NCBI GenBank assembly: GCA_021927905.1
Contig: BLLK01000023.1
Span: 992,001-1,056,000, forward strand
DNA: 64,000 bases
From: Chaetoceros tenuissimus
Lineage: Eukaryota; Bacillariophyta; Thalassiosirophyceae; Chaetocerotales; Chaetocerotaceae
Reading direction: 5' to 3'
Positions 37,446 through 47,985 of this stretch are shown one piece after another. Positions within the stretch are counted from its first letter, which is position 1; the number at the start of each line of letters is the position of its first letter. A program made the translations under genes and the position numbers. The notes below the pieces were generated by a model that did not search any database, was not told the DNA's origin, and worked only from the letters and a program-made list of their open reading frames with translations.

Positions 37446-38365
37446 CTTGTTGTCTTTACTGTGTTGTTTGCTCTTGTTGCTCTGTCGCTCGAAAGATTTG
37501 TACTAGTATAGGGCAGCTAGCTCCTAATCGATTTGGCAGTCCCTTCGTTATACTACTAGCTAAGCTATCTAATCCTCTAGTGTACTAGGCTCTTTCCTCG
37601 TGCAGTGTTACTGTCGAGGCAAATATTCCAAGTAGCACCTGCTCAAGTTTAGACGAGATGTAATTGATTCAATGAAGGAACTCTGTTTACATAATATGAA
37701 GGATTGGGCCCTCTTGAATGGAAAAGAGGTAAGAGGTGCGCAGACAAGCACAGAAGATACGTGGCACATGTGTCTAGCCTCAATCTTCCTATCACGCGCC
37801 GTCGGAAAACGTCATCAAAACTGCTAAATTGTGAGAGAATGCGAGGATCAAAGCATCATTTTAACCGAAAACAAAGTAAAGACAAAATATTATTCTCCAT
37901 ACTGTGCATAATGTAATGGATATCTTAGGTGCATAATATGTGTTTATATTTAAACAAGCTATTTTTAAAAGTTCAAATCACTTTTCACAAATGGACCTCT
38001 TTCACTCGCTCTACTTCGTTTTAAAATGAGAGGTGAGCAAACAGCAACAAAAGAAGATGCATGTCGAGCTTGAAGCTTCCTAAGACGAAAAACGTCATTG
38101 AACTTCTAAATTGTAATGATGAAAGAATCATTTTAATAAAAACAATTAATAAAGAGAAAATGGGATTTATTGCGAAGAATGTGATCGCTTTCGCTTGGTG
38201 ATGGGTAATATACCACCTTATGTGCAAAATATGTGTTTGACCTATTACAATTCAATAATGGAACGTCTATTATCCTTCAAGATGCCTGTCATAGTAATTG
38301 AAGCACCGCTACTAAGCTTCTGTTCATACAATAATGGCTGAGAAGGAGTGCTTCCATGTTACATG
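37446..38365. other. Intergenic region with a diverged tandem duplication
   Basis: This stretch of about 920 bp between the channel pair and the glycosyltransferase contains no supported gene. Its middle part is made of two diverged copies of a ~215 bp segment, listed separately. The small plus- and minus-strand open frames across it show no domain or codon signal. Confidence 0.55.
37729..38241. repeat. Diverged tandem duplication of a ~215 bp noncoding segment
   Basis: Segment 37729-37947 aligns in order with 38028-38241 through several shared blocks: AGAGGTG, AACGTCAT, CTAAATTGT, ATCATTTTAA, AAAACAA and GTGCATAATATGTGTTT (GTGCAAAATATGTGTTT in the second copy). The copies are about 300 bp apart and clearly old. 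Block-wise conservation could reflect a duplicated promoter, a UTR or an unannotated RNA. Confidence 0.5.
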
Positions 38366-40107
38366 CTATAAATTGCAGCCACTCTTGAGAATTTCTAATT
38401 TCGCACCTAGAATTGTCTCGAGAAACTGTCGACCATAAACATCACTAGGTTCCAAAGCCATACCTTCAGCCCATTCATTCATGGCATTTATAACGATAAA
38501 TCTATCATCGTCATTCTTGCTTCTCCTTTTTCGTTGTTCATTTTCTTGTGGAAAGCAACAGGATTCATAGTACAATGCAGCATATATGCTCTTTCGGAAT
38601 ATATCTACAACCTTGTCTGGCTCATCACTACTCCATACTTTGGCTTCATCAAAATTTCTTCGAGGAGTATTATCAAATGAACTTGTAATTCCTACAATAT
38701 CAAGCTCTCTCTTGTATTCTCCCTTTTCATTCCCATGATTCATACACCATGTTGGCACAGATAAACTCTTTTGACTAGGAATCTCATTCCATTCATAAGG
38801 ATTCGGATACGATAAAACCTTATCAAAAGGAAATTTCTGCATGGTAGCCTTCAAACTCTGCGGTTTCGTAGAATATTGATTCACATTGCCAATCTCCAAC
38901 AAATGACTATGAGGTTTCGTCAACCCAACTGTAAAGTATAACCCAGGAAATCCATCCTTTTTCGCCATTTCATTTAATATTTTCAATACGGGAAACGATC
39001 CAGGTTTCTTTTGATACATCATGAGAACGGGTTTACCAGCTACCTTGATGTAATTCGAGTGATGAAAAAATCTCTTGAGCCAATTGTAATGTTTTGTAAT
39101 TTCTCCCTCATCGTCATTGATTGGAAAATATTGTTTTTGAAGTACGCCCGGTTCTTTGAATACGAAATCTGGATTCACTTTTCCATTCCATATGGATACC
39201 CATTTCGAAGCACACCAGTGTAGACAGAACGGGACATTGGGTTCTCCGTCGACCAACATTTTTTCGAGGGGTTGATGAAGGGATGGACCTGGATGATCCT
39301 TGTCATAGAACCAATAGTGATGGAATATGAATCCGTCTATGGAATATTCATGTGCGAGTTGTGCCTGTTGTTGTCTAGGTTTCAGATCTGTGTAGTCGTA
39401 ATAGCCTAATTCTGTCGGTCGAGGTATAGACAAGCCTAATTTATTTTTGGAAGGAGCATTTCGGAGACTGTCCCAATCTGTGAAGCCTTTGCAATGAATA
39501 GTCATTAGCTAGAAGTAATATGTAGATATATTCAAGTAGTAATATTTCTTTCTTTCTTACCTTCTCCCCAAAGGCGATCATTTAGAGCATCTTGATGAAA
39601 CTGAGGAAAGACAAAGGCGAGTACTCGAGGAAGCATGTTGTCATCATCCTGAACTATGAGATCTGAACTACTGAAACGTGTAGAAGAATTCTTATAAATT
39701 GCAGATATGAAATGAATGTAAAGCCAACCAATCAGCGATATGAAAGATACAACAAATAGGAGCATCAACGTTTTGCAGGATATGAGGGGACCGTTGGAGC
39801 CTTTTCTCTTTTGTATCCTCATATTTTTACTTGCTGTTCTTTCTTTCTTCTCTAAATACGCATATAAAAGACCACACAAACTGGAGATCACCTGTTCTAC
39901 ACAACAAGAAACAATAGCACCAAGTACAGTAGGTAGTAATGTGGTGGTCGTTTTACCTTTGCATGTTTTTGCTTTTGCTTTTTGCTTTTTTCTCGTTGTT
40001 GCTATCTCTACTTTTGCATAAAGAAGATGGGACTTGAAGTTGTTGACAGCTATATTTGACTGATTTTGAGCAAGGGGCAATAGTATTCTAACTTTTTTGT
40101 CGTACAT
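38366..40107 (-). CDS. WbsX-like glycosyltransferase, type II membrane protein
   Basis: Exon 1 is 40107-39561 and exon 2 is 39486-38366, with a 74 bp intron inside the diagnostic motif LWGE-GFTDWDSLR. The product is 555 aa. The catalytic part has LAFVFPQFHQDALND, IDGFIFHHYWFYDKDHPG, PFCLHWCASKW and a C-terminal NAMNEWAEGMALEPS, all typical of the WbsX family of bacterial O-antigen and other glycan-building transferases. One membrane segment (CKTLMLLFVVSFISLIGWLY) precedes it, so the enzyme probably sits in the Golgi with its catalytic face in the lumen. The ATG at 39822, just before that segment, would give 460 aa. I chose the earlier ATG because the 95 codons between stay open, but this is unsure. 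Donor and acceptor sugars are unknown. Confidence 0.85.
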
Positions 40108-40396
40108 ATCGAAGTGATCACATTATCAGTTGTTGTTTTGAGTTTGTTTGGAGGGAGGGATAATTGCGTGATAAATTAGTCATGATTCAGTCGACACTAC
40201 TAAAGTGAAGATTCATAAAGTATAATTACTGATGTAATTGATATGTGTCCCCCCCTTCTAAGGCTTTCCGATGACAGTTACATTTGCAAATCAATTGAAA
40301 AAATGCTACATTTAAAAAATAGAAAAGACATAGATACATTTTTTTAAATAAATCGATGCACCATACTTTCCGCAACTCCGAATAGAATGAGTTAGT

Positions 40397-40470
40397 CTAA
40401 GGATTGAAGACACAATTACAGCCGCCAATATTATCGCATTGAACATTTGTACCACCTACATAGTAAGTGC
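40397..40470 (-). pseudogene. Orphan 3' exon or gene relic
   Basis: On the minus strand a candidate acceptor (CTAG) is followed by an open frame reading TYYVGGTNVQCDNIGGCNC, then VFNP and a stop (TAG at 40399-40397). The Cys/Gly pattern looks like the end of a small secreted protein. Just upstream the frame has a stop, as expected for intron sequence, but I could not find the preceding exon. It may be the relic of a lost gene or may be chance. Confidence 0.25.
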
Positions 40471-40722
40471 CTAGTCAAAATACAAAAGAGCTTACTGTTC
40501 AAAAAACAACAACAGTGCTTGATCATGAAAGAATTGCTAGGTTTCTTGAAGATAATTAAGTTTTACTGCAGATAGAATCAAAAGTATTCGTATTGGATTT
40601 TTTCGCATAAAATTGTCACTGAGGTCCCACAAAAGTCAAGGGGGATATACAATCATACAAGGTTTATTTTTTTTGAGAGTTTGAAAAGATTTTGCACAAT
40701 GACGCATCCGAAATATTAAAAT

Positions 40723-40736
40723 TTGACAGGTGTCAA
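40723..40736. promoter_or_regulatory. TTGACAGGTGTCAA site (possible TALE-homeodomain dimer site)
   Basis: An inverted-repeat site with arms TTGACA and TGTCAA lies 190 bp upstream of the four-helix protein gene. An identical site is at 48112-48125, 236 bp upstream of another plus-strand gene. TGACAGSTGTCA is the known paired site of TGIF-type TALE homeodomain proteins; a role in this organism is inference. Confidence 0.35.
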
Positions 40737-40925
40737 TTGTCATAACAACATGTTTTCAACCGTGTACAGTCAGGTACCTGACCTCTCCTCCTCACCACCT
40801 ATCTTCTTGGGTATGTCATTACTTCATACTTCATAGTTGTGAAAATAACTTCCCTTCTTCTTACATAGTCAGTAAATTATACCAAAATATCTATCAGCCT
40901 CCTCATCTTCAAACACTTTTGAATT

Positions 40926-41761
40926 ATGTCAGAACAGGAAATCAAGGAAGTGCCTCCAAAAGAGGAAGAGGTAGAAGAAGCGAGTGACACAAACAAGAAG
41001 GAACAACAACAACAGGATGACAGCAACAAAGAAGGGGAGACCTTATTTGACATCCTCGTGCAAGGAAGCAAAGACTCCAGCGACAAGGAGGAACAAGACG
41101 ACAAAGGAGAGACCAATGACATCGGGCAAGGAAGCAAAGACGACAGTCACAACGTTGAAAACGGCAATGACGAAGGAGACGAGACCAATGACATCGAGCA
41201 ACAAAGAAGTGACTTCTGCTCAGGTGAAAACTTCTCCTATGCAAGGTAAGTCTATCCTTGACTTAAAAAAGAAACTTGAATGTTGATTTTTTTCAATTCT
41301 CACCTTTTTCTTTATTACATAGAATTGCTAGTATCATTTGTTTTTTTATTTCGTTGATTTTCGAAACTTTTGCACTTACCTATCTCTTTAAAAATGGGGC
41401 GAAGTGGTATTTCATTCTCGCATATATCGTCTTCTTGATATTCACAATCATAGGCCTCATGGGGTGTATACTCATGAAGAAGTTCATCGGGGAGCAGATG
41501 ACTGCTGTTGGTCTTCTCGGTTGTAGTCTTAAGGCTTTACTTACTGTACTTGCAATCGCATTATTTGCTATATATTGGGGTGCTGTTTTTTTCACGGCTA
41601 TTTGGCCAGTTCTTGATGAATTGACTGATGACGATGCAATTAAAGTTGATGCATTTCGTGCATTTTTTTCTTCACCAACATTTGTTTATCTTATTCTATA
41701 CTTAATTTTCCATCTTGCTGAAGGGTTTATTGTTCTATGGTACTTGGAAGAGGTAGAATGA
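40926..41761 (+). CDS. Four-helix membrane protein with acidic N-terminal region
   Basis: Exons 40926-41245 and 41323-41761, with a 77 bp GT-AG intron, join as YA-R-IASIICFF and encode 252 aa. Residues 1-105 are highly charged and probably disordered, with three imperfect repeats around GETLFDI, GETNDI and DETNDIEQ. The remaining ~145 residues have four hydrophobic helices (IASIICFFISLIFETFALTY, ILAYIVFLIFTIIGLMGCIL, LKALLTVLAIALFAIYWGAV and FVYLILYLIFHLAEGFIVLW) with few loops, somewhat like MARVEL or tetraspan vesicle proteins. I do not recognise the family. A membrane protein with a long cytosolic acidic tail is all that is supported. Similar noncoding DNA flanks it on both sides. Confidence 0.7.
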
Positions 41762-42378
41762 GATCAATCAGTTAGGTAGCTATGAGGCAAAGTACATTTG
41801 AAAATAATACCAAAAGAATGACCCGGATTCTAAAATACTTCATTACTACGCAAATGACAATACTAAAACAATAACAAAGCAAAAATCACAAAAAAAAATC
41901 TCGTCACAATATATCATGTAGAATTATGAAGTGCAACAATATCATACAAGGGAGAAAGGAACTGCTATGAATCCTTCTTTTGTTTCACCCCGAAAAGTTT
42001 TTATGCAATGACGCATCTCAAAACATACAAATGAAAGAAGAAAAACATTTACTGGACAAAGAAGTAGCATGTACGCTGAGTTAGGCATATAATTAAAACC
42101 AACTATAGGAGTATATATTTATTTTATAAATCTTCTGCAGTACTAGCTAACTTATATCCCCTACAAAGAAAGTAAATTCATCAAATAAAACAAAAAATGA
42201 CGAGAAGATACAGCATCGGCGGACTGTTGAGTGATATATATAGCTAGTCTCTAGCTAGATGGATTTGACATATCATGTGGCTGCATCCAATGGCTGCATC
42301 CACACAGTTATTACACATAAAACATAAAAAACAGGAATTGAAATCTAACGAAACAATTACAAAATATCAAAAGCAATC
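41762..42378. other. Intergenic region upstream of the RCC1 gene
   Basis: This stretch of about 620 bp holds, at 41940-42020, sequence resembling 40640-40716 upstream of the previous gene. The shared parts are ATCATACAAGG, GAAAAG and the exact 12-mer CAATGACGCATC. Otherwise it is AT-rich with no gene. Confidence 0.5.
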
Positions 42379-44298
42379 ATGGACAACAAGAGAAAAGCCA
42401 ACGAATCAATCGAACTAGAAGCCATCTCTACCAGAGGAGGACCCAGAAGAAAAATCACTGGAAAGAAAACACAAGGCAGCGTCAGAGCCATTGACTACTA
42501 CACACAATTCGGTCGCCTCAACGCCTGTGTCGCTCAACACCTCCTCAAGAGAAAACATCAGATCCAATTTTGTATTGAAAACTCCCAACCAATCCCAGAT
42601 CATTTACTAAATGTCGATCACATCATTGAACAATATTTATTCCATGCGTCAAATATTAAACAACGTCTTTCACCAGAATCAGGAGCGTTGTGTGCTTTTG
42701 GCTCGAATGAATTTGGAATGATTGCTCAACGTGAAGGAGTGGATGAACGCTATCGTCCAGCTTTGATTTCTTCCATGAAGAATCAGACACTAGTTCAAGT
42801 ACAGTGTGGAGGACAGCATAGTGTCTGTTTGACGGAAGATGGAAATGTATCCACTTGGGGATGTAATGATGAGGGCAGCTTGGGTTCTAAATTGGAAGAT
42901 ACGGCTTATGCTCCTATTCGGGTGACTCAATTTCTTCCAAGTTCCGAACAGGGGAGAGTGGAAGGTATCACTGATCCTGTCTTTACTTGGAGAGACTTTT
43001 CAAATGCCAAGCCTGAGATTAAGGATCCATTGGAGATCAAGATTGACCCGAAATATGAGGATACTATTATTGATGTGGCATCGGGTGATACTCATTGTTT
43101 GGCTCTGGCTGCTTCAGGACGTGTCTACTTTTGGGGATCTTACAAAGATGTTGAAGGAAAGAATTGGGCGGATATTCAACCTTCTGATGATCCGAGAAAA
43201 GTTGAGGATAAAGATGCGAAATACTTTACTGGGCCAAAAGGAAAGAGATTTTATCCTATTCATGTTTCCATGTTGAAACATAAAGTCATTGCGATTGCTT
43301 GTGGATTTGTTCATAATGCAGTGATTGTGGAAGTGAATCAGGGAGGAGTTGTTCGTAACAAGCTCGTTACTTGGGGTATGGTACGTATATTTGTTCATCT
43401 TTTTTTTGTAACATCATAGAAGTACATGCTTAACGATTCTATGATAACCATACAGGGCGAAAAAGGACAGCTTGCAAGACCTGTATTCACACCTGTCAAG
43501 AAAACACCAGAGGAAATTGAACAGATCCCTGATGAAGTACTCGACAGTGACAGATACGTAACTTTCCATGTGGATAAAGTTGAATCCGATTATATGCCAC
43601 CAAAATTTGCCAATTACAGTGATGGCGTTGATAGACATGTGGAAAAAGTTGCTTGTGGAGGATATCATACCCTTGTCCTTGCGAAAAGTGATAAGGATGG
43701 ATTTGTTGAATTGTTTGCAGCAGGTCTCAACAATTACGGACAGTTGGGGATATCGGACGGATATAGCACCAAGGAAGAGAGAGTCAAACTGTCTGACAAA
43801 ACAGCATTGACGAAAGTTGATTTTTTCACAAAACGAGGAATTAGTATTTCCCAAATTGCAGCGGGTGAGCATCATTCCCTATGTGTTGATGCAAGTTGTC
43901 GCAGGCTATTTGCATTTGGTAGATCATGTTCTGGACAGCTTGGGCATACTGGCGAATGTCCAAAGCCTGGAGCCTTTGAGGTGGAGCCAGTCGAAATCTT
44001 CTTGGAGAAGGATAAAGAGAATCCCATCATTGAAGAAATTTCATGTGGTTCATTTCATTCCTTCGTGGTGACTGCTGATGGAGATGTTTGGTCTTGGGGA
44101 TCTGGCTTCCATGGGCAACTTGGAATTGGTAAGCTTGGTGAGAGTGAGGATGTTGTAACTCTCCCAACCAAGGCGGATGTTTTAAGTGGTATCAATAAAG
44201 TTCGTAGCAAGAACAATGAACTCCAATATCAAAAAGCAAAAGTACTCAAGGTTGCTGGAGGGAGTCAAAGTAGTGCCTTGATTGCTATGTTGAAATAA
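42379..44298 (+). CDS. RCC1-repeat protein, intracellular
   Basis: Exons 42379-43380 and 43456-44298, with a 75 bp intron, join as VTWGM-GEKGQLA and give 614 aa. There is no signal peptide; the basic start (MDNKRKANESIEL, then RRKITGKK) could direct it to the nucleus. RCC1-type blades are visible as LCAFGSNEFGMIAQ, VSTWGCNDEGSLGS, VYFWGSYKD, VTWGMGEKGQLA, LFAAGLNNYGQLGIS, LFAFGRSCSGQLGH and VWSWGSGFHGQLGIG, each followed by a CGxxHS/T-type turn (CGGQHSVCL, CGGYHTLVL, AGEHHSLCV, CGSFHSFVV). Seven blades make a full propeller. True RCC1 is the Ran exchange factor at chromatin, but many RCC1-fold proteins have other roles and a large insert separates blades here. I therefore do not assign Ran activity. 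Confidence 0.85.
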
Positions 44299-45084
44299 GC
44301 ATAAATCAACTAAACTCAATATCAATCTTCTGAAACTCTTACTCTTGAAATCTCTACTTCTTCCCTCATATAGTTAGTAGTTCTGTAAAGTTAAACGTGC
44401 ACGAAGTACTTGTAAAATTAAAACTACTATGAATGGATGTCCGTTACATGTGATTTCAACTTGGAACTTCCATGAGGTCTATTCCATATTAATTGGGGAT
44501 AATTTTCAGTTTAACCTCTAAGTTGCCTAAAAATATATAAAAGCCGAAATACTATAAAGATGAAGCAAGCTAAGAAACATTACTCGATTACTTTCAAAGA
44601 CAAGAAAGGTTCAAATGGCTTATGTTATATCACTTTAATACAATACTTGTTGACAATAGTTTGTTGCAATACCAAATACTCTCAATTTTTATTCATGGAA
44701 GTAACATAATGTCTCAGCGTCAATGCAAATGTAAGGTAACTATTATCATAAAGTTCGAGAGTGCTTTCAAAATATTGTCTACTCCATATGAAGTATTGGA
44801 AATGTATTACTTGCTACTATGAAGCACCTCTCTTCAATTGAAATTTTCATAGACAAACGCGTTCTCCATATTTTAGTTCATAAATATATATACATATATT
44901 TATTCTCCTCTATCCTGATATTTTTAAAAGATAACTTTTCGTATTACGTAGCTTATTCTACTATCGTATTTGTTTGGAACAAAAGGAACTATACCTATGA
45001 TCGTTTGGAACAAAAGGAACTATATCTATGATCACATACTCTCTTTATGCATAACATGATCACCTTTCATACTAGGAATCACAT
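44299..45084. other. Intergenic region between converging genes
   Basis: These ~790 bp between the RCC1 gene (plus) and the DNRLRE gene (minus) hold only 3' flanks. A 31 bp tandem duplication lies at 44972-45033. No gene is supported. Confidence 0.5.
44972..45033. repeat. 31 bp tandem duplication
   Basis: Two adjacent units (44972-45002 and 45003-45033) begin GTTTGGAACAAAAGGAACTA and differ at one position. This is a recent local duplication in noncoding DNA. Confidence 0.85.
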
Positions 45085-45666
45085 TTAATTTTCCAACACC
45101 AATAGTGTTGGATGAGTCGCTTGATTCTCATGCTCTTTACTAGCAAACTTGACAAATCCCTTATCACTCATGAAAATCGCCAAATGCATAGAATTACTAG
45201 ACTGATCACGACTCCCGAGCAACTCTGTAATATCTACTTGACCAATCTTCCCCTCGTAGTCATTGACAATACGAAACTCTACCCAGTGAGGATCTTCTTC
45301 ATGAACATCATATTCACTCCATACAACTTCATCTTCATAAAAGTCTTCATTGATTCGTCTAATTTTTACAACTCGTTCTTCGTGATTATCATCTACCTCG
45401 GATATAAAGAGACGAAGCAGGGCTTTTGACACATCGTCATTCCTTCCAATGTTATCAAACTTGATGATTGCAACTCTGGCACTCTTTGCATCCTTGGTAG
45501 TGACTGTGAGTTGTCTACTGGAACCATAGTTTTGGTATTGGCGATCTCTACGAATAAAAGTATCGCCTGAAGCATGAATCACTCGTTTGACTTGATTCGC
45601 TGATGTGTGAATCGTACAGAGGAGAAGCAAAAGAGCTGATAGGAGCATCGTACTGAAGGAAAGCAT
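45085..45666 (-). CDS. Secreted DNRLRE-domain (CBM96-like) protein
   Basis: This is a single exon of 193 aa. The first ~23 residues (MLSFSTMLLSALLLLLCTIH) are a clear signal peptide. The rest is one beta-sandwich domain of the DNRLRE type: DTFIRRDRQYQNYGSSRQL near the start, ARVAIIKFD, then ALLRLFISEV, a VVWSEYD block and a final FASKEHENQATHPTLLV. These match the order found in DNRLRE/CBM96 modules (a D-T-x-hydrophobic start, YGxxxxL, hydrophobic-KFD, and S-x-E-x(n)-P-x-L). In bacteria such modules bind polysaccharides such as alginate. Here the protein has no other domain, so an extracellular glycan-binding role is inferred. Confidence 0.8.
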   Translation of the reverse strand: MLSFSTMLLSALLLLLCTIHTSANQVKRVIHASGDTFIRRDRQYQNYGSSRQLTVTTKDAKSARVAIIKFDNIGRNDDVSKALLRLFISEVDDNHEERVVKIRRINEDFYEDEVVWSEYDVHEEDPHWVEFRIVNDYEGKIGQVDITELLGSRDQSSNSMHLAIFMSDKGFVKFASKEHENQATHPTLLVLEN

Positions 45667-46184
45667 TTTATATGTTTATTTAGGTTCTTGAGGTGTGGCT
45701 ATCTCGGTAGAAGTAGACTTGGCTTATCAAAGAGTGATGAATTGTGTTTTATGTGAATGTGTTGGCTTGGTGATAGAGATGTGTCGTTTTTTTAGCGATG
45801 TAGCGGCTCTCTGTTATTTTGGCGAAGACTTTCTCGGGCTATTGTAACGATTCACGACTCAGCTAAATTAGTACAGTAATGAGCTATTGACTTCTACTGA
45901 CTCGTATCATTGAGGATGCATTGTGAAGAAATTGAAATTCATATTTTTAAAAATTTCATCATCGGTTTCATTCACAGCATATACATTTCGAGAATTCAGA
46001 ATAAAAATTATTTTCGTTTTTATAATTACCCAATTTATACTATTTCAAGAGAATAGTAAGTATATAATCTACAATATGAGCATGTTTTATTACATTGGAT
46101 ATTTATGAAGTGATTACAGTGTAATCACTTTCTATTTCACAAATAAAATAGCAACCTTTTTCCATGCATCTTTTATCAAGTATT
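45667..46184. other. Intergenic region, 5' flank of the DNRLRE gene
   Basis: This AT-rich stretch of about 520 bp holds the upstream region of the DNRLRE gene and the 3' flank of the LRR gene. No gene or clear site was seen. Confidence 0.5.
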
Positions 46185-46961
46185 CTATGCACACTGGCCC
46201 ATCATTCTCAAGACAAATATTCTCATGATGCCCCATTGATCAAATTCGACATTCGGATTGACATTGAAATATTCCATAGCTTTCGCACCAATGTCATCTT
46301 CTACATTCAAAATATCTGTACCTTGATTTTCCAATAAATTATATATTTCTTCCAAGCTAGGTTCTTGACTTGCACATATTTGATGCAATGGATACCACAC
46401 AAATCTCTGTCTAAACCATGCTTCAAAACTTTCATCATCATATGTATCAAAAGGACTCAATTCAAATAACTTTGTAGCTTTGAATACTTCACTGCCAATA
46501 TCAGTAGTAGAAGATAATACTACAATTTTCAACGATGAACAGTGGTCAAATGCAGAATCATCTACATCTTCACATTCGACAGGAATAAATAGACTTGTAA
46601 TCGAGGAACAAAATTGAAAAGCGGATTCACATATACGAAAACATCGTCTTGGAATCACCAATGTTTGCGGTAAAGATGTACATCGAAAAAAGGCAGATGC
46701 TTTGATAAGTTCTATATTTTCACTCCATACAATTTCACGCAATAGTTTACATCCGCAGAAAGCAAATTCAGAAATTACAGTGACGGACGAAGCCATGGTC
46801 ACTTTGACGAGTTTGGGACAGTTGCTAAATGTTCTTGTTTTGATGCGGGTGACGCCTTGGATGATGATTGCATGCTCCCATGTTTCACGTTCTTTTTTGG
46901 TGTGGACTAGAAATTTGCCTCTTTTCCACCATTGTTTGCCATCGTAGTAGACTACTTTCAT
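46185..46961 (-). CDS. BspA-type leucine-rich-repeat protein
   Basis: This is a single exon of 258 aa with no signal peptide. After MKVVYYDGKQWWKRGKF come about five BspA-like (LRR_5) repeats with the FxxCxxL / I-P pattern: TFSNCPKLVKVTM, AFCGCKLLREIVW, AFFRCTSLPQTLVIP, AFQFCSSITSLFIP and AFDHCSSLKIVVL. The C-terminal ~90 residues (WYPLHQICASQEPSLEEI, later FVLRMMGQ) resemble the tail of a large LRR family I associate with Chaetoceros (memory, not a search). Partners are unknown; such proteins in protists are thought to mediate protein-protein binding. It looks complete. Confidence 0.8.
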   Translation of the reverse strand: MKVVYYDGKQWWKRGKFLVHTKKERETWEHAIIIQGVTRIKTRTFSNCPKLVKVTMASSVTVISEFAFCGCKLLREIVWSENIELIKASAFFRCTSLPQTLVIPRRCFRICESAFQFCSSITSLFIPVECEDVDDSAFDHCSSLKIVVLSSTTDIGSEVFKATKLFELSPFDTYDDESFEAWFRQRFVWYPLHQICASQEPSLEEIYNLLENQGTDILNVEDDIGAKAMEYFNVNPNVEFDQWGIMRIFVLRMMGQCA

Positions 46962-47291
46962 GGTACTGGCGATGTAGAGATAGATGCGACCAAAAAGAGC
47001 GAAACTTGCTTCTTCTTTTTCCTTTCTTTTCCTTCTCCTATTTTCAAAGCTTTGATAACTTTATTCTCCTCATTTGATAGTCATGTACTAGAGTAATAGA
47101 ACTGAAATAGATCCTAAGATCTTGCAATTGGGATACAAGGTTTTCTGTGGTGGTGAATGGTGAAAAGATGAAAAGAACACTTTACACACAACATGCGTAC
47201 TTACGTACACTTTGCGTACGTACGCACGATTGTATGCAAAATCTATTACTCCGATAGGGATAAGGAACTAACGTTTTCAAGTATGTAGATT
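46962..47291. other. Intergenic region, 5' flank of the LRR gene
   Basis: These 330 bp include a run of GTAC/TACG-rich sequence near 47200-47230 and end at the MITE-like element. No gene was seen. Confidence 0.4.
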
Positions 47292-47982
47292 CTACCCCGT
47301 GCACAAATTGGGGGGTAAATTTTCATCTGGGGGAATTACACAATTTTAAGCTAAATCACTGTTATTTCGAATTTGCAGATTTTCTTCAACTAATTTAACT
47401 AAGAGAAAAGACCCGGAAGTTCACGCGACAGCAACGCTAACAAAAACCTAACTCACCTCCTATTTGAATGAAATGCATTGAATAGACCTAATTCTTATCA
47501 GTAAAATAGTATTCTAATTATTCAAGAATAGACTAAAAGTACTCCTCGAATAGAATGCGAAGGAAGAATACTATTCTATCATGGAGAAGAGATGCTATAG
47601 TAGAGGAAGACAAGACTGAAAAGGTGGGAAAACACAACATTTTCGGATCGATAGAAAACAATTCACAACACTTTACAAACAACATCATTCGATGCACTAT
47701 ACATAGAGACTAATAATTGTTTATTGATGTAAAAGATTTGTTTCAATATCATTTCTTTGTTATGCTACAGAGCCTTTGTATTCACTCTATTGTGGTGTTC
47801 GTTTGCGATGTTGTTGAGTTTGGTGTTCAGATGCGGAAAGAGAGCAGCAGCAGAGAGCACCAGTATCTAATGTACGTACCCTACTGTGCAAATATGAAAT
47901 GTCGCAGAAATCCCTTTTTACTTAAGCCCCTCCCCTCTTCTAAAAAGATGAAATTATACCCCCCAATTTGTGCACGGGGTAG
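47292..47982. mobile_element. MITE-like non-autonomous DNA transposon, 691 bp
   Basis: The left end reads CTACCCCGTGCACAAATTGG and continues GGGGTA. The right end is its exact reverse complement for 26 bp, with weaker similarity for about 11 bp more. ATT flanks both ends (47289-47291 and 47983-47985), a candidate 3 bp target-site duplication. The inside encodes no transposase; open frames are short and end in the repeat. Size, terminal inverted repeats and lack of coding fit a MITE or deleted cut-and-paste transposon. A 3 bp duplication suggests a PIF/Harbinger-type mover, although those usually duplicate TWA. The near-perfect ends suggest recent activity. Confidence 0.72.
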
Positions 47983-47985
47983 ATT

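Larger units (their letters stand above)
40108..40925. other. Intergenic region upstream of the four-helix membrane protein
   Basis: This stretch of about 800 bp contains a possible orphan coding exon (40397-40470, minus), a palindromic site at 40723-40736, and a sequence near 40640-40716 that reappears downstream of the next gene. These are listed separately. The rest is AT-rich with no gene seen. Confidence 0.5.

Noticed and set aside
42379-44298. Naming this gene as the Ran exchange factor RCC1
   Set aside because: The propeller repeats fit, but large inserts between blades and the generic nature of RCC1 repeats do not allow that function to be assigned.
44622-45031. Two short plus-strand frames between the RCC1 and DNRLRE genes
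   Set aside because: AT-rich peptides with no conserved features; one overlaps the 31 bp tandem duplication.
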